This document shows positions 7,195 through 11,474 of a stretch of 11,474 nucleotides of DNA, piece after piece. The stretch's first letter is position 1, and each line of letters opens with the position of its first letter. Below the pieces are notes generated by a model. That model made no database searches, had not been told where the DNA came from, and was given only the letters and a program-made list of their open reading frames with translations. Made by a program: the position numbers and the translations under genes. Source of the stretch: Gammaproteobacteria bacterium (GTDB taxonomy: Bacteria > Pseudomonadota > Gammaproteobacteria > Steroidobacterales > JABDKV01); assembly GCA_029862285.1 (NCBI GenBank), contig JAOTXR010000027.1:1-11474 (forward strand), given 5' to 3'.

Positions 7195-7673
7195 TAATTT
7201 TCTCCTTTGGCGGGGCTCTGAAAATCCAGTTCCATCACATGATACCCGGCCCGTTGCATGCCACGGGCGGCATAAACCTGTTGCGCGCCGGTATTGCGAT
7301 CATCGACATACAGCCGCAGACCACAAACATCGGGGCGGGTCTGCGCCAGGGCCAGTACATGATTGAACAGCGCCGAAAAGACCCCCCGCTGGCGGGCGTC
7401 GGGCGCCACATAAACACTCTGAAACCACCAGAACCAGCCGTTGCGCCAGTCACTCCATTCGTAGGTAATTGACAACTGGCCGAGGATTGCCTCGGCTTCG
7501 CATGCCAGGAAGTAGCGGCCACGACCGGCCGGGTCCCCGAGAATGGCGCGCACGCCCGGTTCCAGCCGGCCACGCTGGAGCTGCTTGCCTTCCGATTCGG
7601 TGGCGAGTCTGGCGTTGAATTCGGTTACCAGCGGCGCGTCGGCGATGGTGGCATCACGGATACGGAAGGTCAT
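7194..7673 (-). CDS. GNAT family N-acetyltransferase
   Basis: 159 residues forming one GNAT domain, which transfers acetyl from acetyl-CoA to an amine; the acceptor cannot be told. Seen: the N-terminal strand and helix IRDATIADAPLVTEFN; an aromatic patch (WRNGWFWWFQSVYV); the acetyl-CoA loop with strand 4, VYVAPDARQRGVFSALF (87-103), carrying the R-x-x-G signature; and motif B, LYVDDRNTGAQQVYAARGM (121-139), where the NTGAQQVYAARGM helix is characteristic. It is the first gene of a minus-strand pair with the peroxiredoxin (1-base TAATG overlap). No good Shine-Dalgarno is visible before 7673. Its start lies 40 bases from the -35 box of the divergent tRNA promoter. Confidence 0.93.
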   Translation of the reverse strand: MTFRIRDATIADAPLVTEFNARLATESEGKQLQRGRLEPGVRAILGDPAGRGRYFLACEAEAILGQLSITYEWSDWRNGWFWWFQSVYVAPDARQRGVFSALFNHVLALAQTRPDVCGLRLYVDDRNTGAQQVYAARGMQRAGYHVMELDFQSPAKGEN

Positions 7674-7712
7674 CAGCGCATGATACAGGCGGGCATTGGC
7701 CGCGGCAGCGTT

Positions 7713-7743
7713 TTGACCGCCCGGCCGGATTTGCTGCTAAAAT
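7713..7743 (+). promoter_or_regulatory. Sigma-70-type promoter of the tRNA-Ala gene
   Basis: -35 TTGACC (7713-7718), a 19-base spacer, and an extended -10 TGC-TAAAAT (-10 hexamer 7738-7743). A GC-rich discriminator (CGCGCTCGG) follows, of the kind found at stringently controlled stable-RNA promoters. Transcription would start near 7750, just before the tRNA. Confidence 0.55.
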
Positions 7744-7755
7744 TCGCGCTCGGCT

Positions 7756-7831
<76 letters not shown>

Positions 7832-7848
7832 GCCCCTGTCCCCCCGCA

Positions 7849-7878
7849 GGGAGCCAATTGCCGCGATTTCTGGCTCCC
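7849..7878 (+). repeat. Inverted repeat downstream of the tRNA
   Basis: GGGAGCC (7849-7855) and GGCTCCC (7872-7878) form a 7-bp stem with a 16-base loop. No T-run follows, so it is not a canonical terminator. It may fold in the tRNA trailer. The right arm is part of a near-copy of the tRNA 3' end. The rest of 7832-8052 holds a candidate promoter but no gene that I can support. Confidence 0.35.
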
Positions 7879-7965
7879 CCAGGGCCGGGCGGTCTGGTTG
7901 CCTGGCGGCAAAATCGCATCAATATCAGGGGATTGGCGGACCGCGGTGTTATGTTCAATTACGGG

Positions 7966-7993
7966 TTTCATCGGGTCAGGATTCTGGTATTCT
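7966..7993 (+). promoter_or_regulatory. Candidate promoter of the PEP-CTERM gene pair
   Basis: Extended -10 TGG-TATTCT (-10 hexamer 7988-7993) lies 16 bases after a poor -35 (TTTCAT, 7966-7971). A start near 8000 would give a leader of about 50 bases before the ATG at 8053. Weak consensus; included because it is the best candidate in the gap. Confidence 0.28.
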
Positions 7994-8052
7994 CTGCCCC
8001 TGGGGCATAACTTAAAAAATGCATTGGGATCGGCGAAAAAAGGAAAAGACCG

Positions 8053-8646
8053 ATGTTTAGAAAGAATTCTCGTGGGCTATTAGTCCGGCTTGCTGCAATT
8101 GTTGTACTGGCTTTCCCGCTCGGCGCATCTGCGGTGCCGATAACTGGCGGCATCGGATTCAGCGGCCTGTTCAACCCGACCGGCGGCACCGGTCTTGGCG
8201 ATGCGACCGGAATTAGTTTTTCCAATGCATTCGTAGCTACAACCAGCGGTATTTACGCCGGTATCCCCGCGCCGTTTGCTACGGTTGCAAATTTCACCGA
8301 CTTCCAGTTCTCGCCTTTGGCTCCGGACCCGGTAGACCCGTTGTGGACGGTTAGCTTCGGTGGCGTCGATTACTCCTTCAGTCTGGAAGACGTTTCTGTC
8401 GATTTTCAGGACAACAACGAGCTGAACCTGAGTGGCAGCGGCATTCTGTCCGCCACCGGCTTCGATGACACGGCCGGTACCTGGGAGTTCTCCGGCAATA
8501 CTGCGGGCACGATTTTATTTTCATTTTCCTCGATTTCGGCAGCCGCGGCGTCGGAGCCGGGCATACTCTTTTTGCTGGCAATGGGTTTACCGATGCTGGG
8601 CGTAGCACGACGAATTAATAACAACAAAACAGGAGTACGCTCATGA
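8053..8646 (+). CDS. Exported protein with a PEP-CTERM-like (SEPG variant) sorting signal
   Basis: 197 residues. Signal peptide 1-27 (positive MFRKNSRG, hydrophobic core, cut after GASA). The body is Gly/Thr/Ser-rich and probably all-beta (ITGGIGFSG, DYSFSLEDVSVDFQDNNEL, SATGFDDTAGTWEFS). The C-terminus reads SEPGILFLLAMGLPMLGVARR (from 167), the tripartite plan of PEP-CTERM signals: an EP motif, a membrane helix and basic residues. Here the motif is SEPG, and ten extra residues follow the arginines. Exosortase is expected to cut and anchor such proteins outside the inner membrane; no exosortase gene is in view. AGGA lies 8 bases before the start. The stop overlaps the next start (ATGA), and that gene is a paralogue. 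Ligand and function unknown. Confidence 0.85.
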   Translation: MFRKNSRGLLVRLAAIVVLAFPLGASAVPITGGIGFSGLFNPTGGTGLGDATGISFSNAFVATTSGIYAGIPAPFATVANFTDFQFSPLAPDPVDPLWTVSFGGVDYSFSLEDVSVDFQDNNELNLSGSGILSATGFDDTAGTWEFSGNTAGTILFSFSSISAAAASEPGILFLLAMGLPMLGVARRINNNKTGVRS

Positions 8647-9164
8647 GATCGCTTATTTCCTCTGTACTGGTACTCGTCGTCCTTGGGCTTGCGGCAACGA
8701 CCGCTTCTGCGGCCACAATAACCGGAGAGATCGCATTTCTCGGCAGCACCTTCGCACCGGTGGGCGGCGGGCTGGGTACCGCCACGGGACTGACTATTGA
8801 CCCCGCGCTTGTCGGTGCCGGGACCGGCGAATTCAACAGTCAGGTCGGCTCGCTCGCCAACTTTAGCCCTCTTGACTTTGGCGCGCCCGACGGTGTGCTG
8901 TTTACCACGACCGGGGGCCTGAGCTTCACCGTCACCGGTCTGACAGTCGATGTGCAAGATGCTACCTCGCTGGATTTTACCGCGACAGGCTTCTATAGCC
9001 TGGCCGGATTCGACGACACGGGCGGCATTTTTACCTGGACCGGTGAAACGCTGGGCGGGTTGTTTACATACTCCGCAACCGGGGCGGCCGTTGTTCCATT
9101 GCCGGGTGCATTGTTGCTTTTCGGCTCGGCACTTGGCTTCCTGGGACTGCGTCGCACCCGCTAA
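8643..9164 (+). CDS. Exported protein with a VPLPA-type PEP-CTERM sorting signal
   Basis: 173 residues. Signal peptide 1-23 (cut after ASA). The body aligns with the preceding protein throughout: ITGEIAF, a GGxGxATG stretch, SLANFSPLDF against TVANFTDFQF, LTVDVQDATSLDFTATG against VSVDFQDNNELNLSGSG, and AGFDDTGGIFTWTGET. The two therefore arose by tandem duplication. The C-terminus VPLPGALLLFGSALG (from 151) plus LRRTR is a clear VPLPA-subtype sorting signal. AGGAG sits 7 bases before the ATG, inside the end of the upstream gene, and the ATGA overlap implies coupled translation. A strong terminator follows. Probably a surface or matrix protein; no enzymatic motif is visible. Confidence 0.9.
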   Translation: MRSLISSVLVLVVLGLAATTASAATITGEIAFLGSTFAPVGGGLGTATGLTIDPALVGAGTGEFNSQVGSLANFSPLDFGAPDGVLFTTTGGLSFTVTGLTVDVQDATSLDFTATGFYSLAGFDDTGGIFTWTGETLGGLFTYSATGAAVVPLPGALLLFGSALGFLGLRRTR

Positions 9165-9184
9165 GTCACTGGGCTAACTCAACG

Positions 9185-9212
9185 AAAACGGCGGCTTTGG
9201 CCGCCGTTTTTT
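9185..9212 (+). terminator. Rho-independent terminator
   Basis: AAAACGGCGGC (9185-9195) pairs perfectly with GCCGCCGTTTT (9200-9210) across a TTTG loop, ending in a six-T run. It closes the PEP-CTERM gene pair. The A-tract on the 5' side means it could also work on the opposite strand. Confidence 0.92.
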
Positions 9213-9317
9213 GTTGGCCAATGCCCTGAATGTCACTCGCCTTTATTAACACCACTTCTATTGTGTCAGCTCAAGTTGTCACGTACTTTCTCAGGTCCTT
9301 AATCTGACTGTCCGTCA

Positions 9318-10298
9318 ATGCGAATGCTGAGAGACCTGTCACTGCTTGTGCTGCTGTGCGGCATCATCGTTATCATCCAGAGCAACTATGTGGGTGATCT
9401 GACAATTTACAGTCTTGAAAACGCAACGAAACGGGCTGAATTGCATCGTGCGATTGTTGAGAACGAACCGTATCGGGGGGGCTGGGTCGAGAACAAGGTC
9501 AACGGCGCCAACATAAGAATCCTGACCGTCTATGCAGTGGAATTCGCCGGCAGTGTGACGGGCGTGAGTCACGCGCGACTCTACAAGTTCCTCGACATGA
9601 CAACCATTCTGGCAACGCTGGTGCTGCTTGTGTTGTTCCTGAAAAAGTGGTTTCCGGTCGAGTACGGCCTTATCGCGGTACTGTTTTTGGCCGCATTGAT
9701 GCCCCTGACCTACGCGTTTCATTATTTTCATCCATGGGACCGGCCAGGGGTACTGCTCTGGCTGCTGTTCGCCTGGGCGGTCCGGGAAGATCGTATCGGA
9801 TGGTGCGCGCTTATTTTGTTCGTCAGTGTTCTGAACAAATTCGATTCCGTCGCTCTTCCGGGTCTGTATTTTCTGGCTCACGTCTCGCAGGCGAACTGGA
9901 AAACCGTGGCCCTGCGCACAATGGGGCTGTTCATTTTGAGCATTGGGACATATGCAGCCCTGCGCATCGGTATTCCTGACGGCGTCTTCCCTCGAAGTAT
10001 CGCGGAAAGCATTGCTCGTAATCTCGGTCATCTGCAAAAACTGAAAATCACCTATCCGCCGATTCTGGGGTTCGCTCTCCCCCTGATTCTGGTTTTCATC
10101 GGATGGCGCCGCAGCGATCAATTTTCCCGGGCCGCCTTCGTGTTTGGCTTTCTCATCCTCATCGGTCCCCTGATGCTCACGTCGCACTTCCAGGAAATAC
10201 GCACTCAGATTGGCGTAATGGTCCTGATGCTACCAGTGGCCCTGACCGGCCTGCAGTCTGTTCTGGCTCGAACCGGGAGTGCGAATCACCTGAAGTAG
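9318..10298 (+). CDS. Polytopic inner-membrane protein of unknown function
   Basis: 326 residues with about eight or nine predicted membrane helices (near 8-21, 94-109, 114-133, 145-155, 161-186, 199-216, 248-263, 272-288, 297-313). A roughly 70-residue soluble loop after the first helix would face the periplasm. The motif YFHPWDRPG (136-144), at a helix end, and NKFDSVALPG (173-182) look conserved and functional. A long polar loop after helix 1 followed by many helices recalls GT-C-type glycosyltransferases and polysaccharide-assembly proteins, but no diagnostic DxD is evident and I do not recognise the family. Start is ATG 9318 or, two codons on, 9324; neither has a clear ribosome site. It appears to be transcribed alone, after the terminator. 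Confidence 0.78.
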   Translation: MRMLRDLSLLVLLCGIIVIIQSNYVGDLTIYSLENATKRAELHRAIVENEPYRGGWVENKVNGANIRILTVYAVEFAGSVTGVSHARLYKFLDMTTILATLVLLVLFLKKWFPVEYGLIAVLFLAALMPLTYAFHYFHPWDRPGVLLWLLFAWAVREDRIGWCALILFVSVLNKFDSVALPGLYFLAHVSQANWKTVALRTMGLFILSIGTYAALRIGIPDGVFPRSIAESIARNLGHLQKLKITYPPILGFALPLILVFIGWRRSDQFSRAAFVFGFLILIGPLMLTSHFQEIRTQIGVMVLMLPVALTGLQSVLARTGSANHLK

Positions 10299-10434
10299 CG
10301 GTCTGGCGTCAGGAGCCATGTCCGGGTGTCCTGGAAGGGGGGATTGCCGTGCACCGGTCCTGCGGGTGTCCCCGGCGATTCCGGTATTTTGCGGCTACAC
10401 TTGGATCAGTTGGATGAAAAAGTGTGGGGGAGAT

Positions 10435-10836
10435 ATGTCGGTTGAGAATATCAATGTCGTCCGCGACATGTACGACGCCTTTGGCCGGGGCGACATTGCC
10501 GCGGTTGTGGCCTCTATGGATCCCGACATCGAATGGAACGAGGCGGAGAATTTCCCCTATGCGGATCGCAATCCCTATATCGGGCCACAGGCAGTGGTCG
10601 ATGGCGTGTTCAACAGGCTGGCCGGTGAGTGGGAGTACTGGTCACTCGACCACGAGGAATTTTTTGACGCCGGCGATTACGTTATCGTCACCGGTCGCTA
10701 TCACGCGGAACATAAAGGCACCGGTGGCGAGATACGCGCACAGTTTGCCCACGTATGGCAATTGCATGACGGCAAGGTGATCAGGTTCCAGCAATACACG
10801 GACACCGCCCAGATCGCCAGCGCCATTGCTACCTGA
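10435..10836 (+). CDS. NTF2-like / SnoaL-like domain protein
   Basis: 133 residues, one complete NTF2-like alpha+beta cone fold. The opening NINVVRDMYDAFGRGDIAAVVASMDPDIEWNE is typical of the SnoaL-like family, as are YIGPQAVVDGVFNRL, the strands YVIVTGRYHAEHKGTGGEI and FAHVWQLHDGKVIRFQQYTD. Members are cyclases, isomerases, hydrolases or binding proteins of small molecules; the pocket residues here do not identify a substrate. Cytosolic. ATG 10435 is chosen because it gives the normal domain start; a G-rich site (GGGGGAG) ends 2 bases before it. Upstream in-frame codons (from 10318) have low-complexity, non-family sequence. Two in-frame stops in a row (TGATAA) end it. Confidence 0.9.
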   Translation: MSVENINVVRDMYDAFGRGDIAAVVASMDPDIEWNEAENFPYADRNPYIGPQAVVDGVFNRLAGEWEYWSLDHEEFFDAGDYVIVTGRYHAEHKGTGGEIRAQFAHVWQLHDGKVIRFQQYTDTAQIASAIAT

Positions 10837-10883
10837 TAACTTTTGCCAGGAGTGGTCCTGTACACCATAAGATGGAGTTGAGC

Positions 10884-11474
10884 ATGAAAAAACTCTGCCG
10901 GTACGCGTTTATAAGTCTCGCCACAATTCAGCTTGCCCTGTTTCCGCCGTTTTCTTTTGCAGCGGGCTCAGGCAGCGCCACCGCACTGGAGGAATATGTC
11001 TACACACCGGATGCCGCTTACAGTTACACATTAACTGATATGCAAGAACAGGCCGGGTTCACGCTTTACACGCTGTTGATGGATTCGCTGCAGTGGCGCA
11101 GCGCGAAGGAAGTCGAGCGGCGACTATGGACTCATCAGGTCCTCATTGTGATACCGAAAGTCGTGACCACCCAGACCGCGTTAATGCTGATCAACGGTGG
11201 CAGCAATCCGCCGGGTGCGATAGACCCGCTGATAGTTGGTATTGGCGCTGCGATCGCGGCCGGTTCGGGATCAGTGCTGGCGTCGGTCTCGCAGATTCCC
11301 AATCAGCCGTTGCAGTTTCCTGACGAGGGAGCGCCGATTTCAGAAGAAGCATTGGTGGCCTATAGCTGGGACAAGGCACTCGCGACCGGTGACGGCAGCT
11401 GGGCGGCCTACATGCCCATGACCAAGGCCTCGGTACGCGCAATGGACGCGGTGCAGACCTTTGTCAACGAAAAC
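10884..11474 (+). CDS. PhoPQ-activated pathogenicity-related protein, PqaA-like (N-terminal part)
   Basis: 197 codons, open to the right edge. Signal peptide about 1-26 (MKKLCRYAF, hydrophobic, FSFA cut). The mature part matches the PhoPQ-related family in order: TALEEYVYTPDAAYSYTL, AGFTLYTLLMDSLQWRS, VERRLWTHQVLIVIPKVV, TALMLINGGSN, VSQIPNQPLQFPDEG, EEALVAYSWDKALATGDGSW, and PMTKASVRAMDAVQTFVNEN. The family is named after Salmonella PqaA and has an alpha/beta-hydrolase-like region; its biochemical activity is poorly defined. The expected nucleophile region lies beyond the window. GGAG sits 6 bases before the ATG, favouring it over the in-frame ATG at 10872. Whether PhoP-like control applies here cannot be seen. 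The NTF2-like gene ends 47 bases upstream, so co-transcription is possible. Confidence 0.93.
   Translation, partial: MKKLCRYAFISLATIQLALFPPFSFAAGSGSATALEEYVYTPDAAYSYTLTDMQEQAGFTLYTLLMDSLQWRSAKEVERRLWTHQVLIVIPKVVTTQTALMLINGGSNPPGAIDPLIVGIGAAIAAGSGSVLASVSQIPNQPLQFPDEGAPISEEALVAYSWDKALATGDGSWAAYMPMTKASVRAMDAVQTFVNEN

Noticed and set aside
9276..9305. Possible promoter TTGTCA / TAATCT before the membrane-protein gene
   Set aside because: Spacing is acceptable but the -10 matches poorly, and the leader would be only about 7 bases; not strong enough to list.
9339..10187. Minus-strand 282-residue open frame
   Set aside because: Antisense of the membrane-protein gene; Gln/Glu/Arg-rich composition is the complement of hydrophobic codons.
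10849..10862. Small hairpin CAGGA-GTGG-TCCTG between the NTF2-like and PqaA-like genes
   Set aside because: Only 5 bp of stem and no following T-run; not a credible terminator.

Overview
The window looks like chromosomal DNA from a GC-rich Gram-negative bacterium, most likely a gammaproteobacterium. TrmH and YjbQ closely match the E. coli proteins in length and motifs. There are PEP-CTERM/VPLPA-type C-terminal sorting signals, an ExeA/GspA-type ATPase, and secreted multidomain proteins ending in TSP3 and dockerin-like calcium repeats. A marine or sediment lineage of the Woeseia/Chromatiales kind would fit, but the sequence alone does not prove it. No phage, insertion sequence, integrase or CRISPR array is visible.

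Layout. (1) 2-3279, secreted-protein region: the 3' end of one gene with a TSP3/dockerin C-terminus, a strong intrinsic terminator, a probable 29-codon leader ORF, then a 948-residue lysyl-endopeptidase-like serine protease. The protease carries a Cys-rich repeat, two beta-sandwich-like modules and the same kind of TSP3-dockerin-PGPSG tail as its neighbour. (2) 3353-4957, a fusion of an ExeA-type AAA ATPase, an FHA domain and TPRs, preceded by a perfect 18-bp palindrome. (3) 5048-7673, compact housekeeping and accessory genes on both strands: a small membrane protein, DUF427 and TrmH (minus-strand pair), YjbQ (plus), then a GNAT acetyltransferase and a BCP-type peroxiredoxin (minus-strand operon). 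Two convergent pairs overlap by the same 4-bp TTAA. (4) 7713-7831, tRNA-Ala(CGC) with its own promoter. (5) 8053-9212, two overlapping paralogous PEP-CTERM-type exported proteins closed by a terminator. (6) 9318-11474, a polytopic membrane protein of unknown function, an NTF2/SnoaL-like protein, and the first 197 codons of a PhoPQ-activated pathogenicity-related (PqaA-like) exported protein that runs off the window.

How the parts may work together. Most plus-strand products are exported or membrane-bound, and three kinds of C-terminal end occur: dockerin-PGPSG, SEPG-type and VPLPG-type. The minus-strand genes are cytosolic RNA-modification, acetylation and redox functions, and nothing in the sequence ties them functionally to the surface proteins. 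The items most worth following up are the shared C-terminal module of the two adjacent secreted proteins, the coupled leader ORF before the protease, the ATPase-FHA-TPR fusion with an altered Walker B, and the tandem PEP-CTERM paralogues with two different sorting signals.
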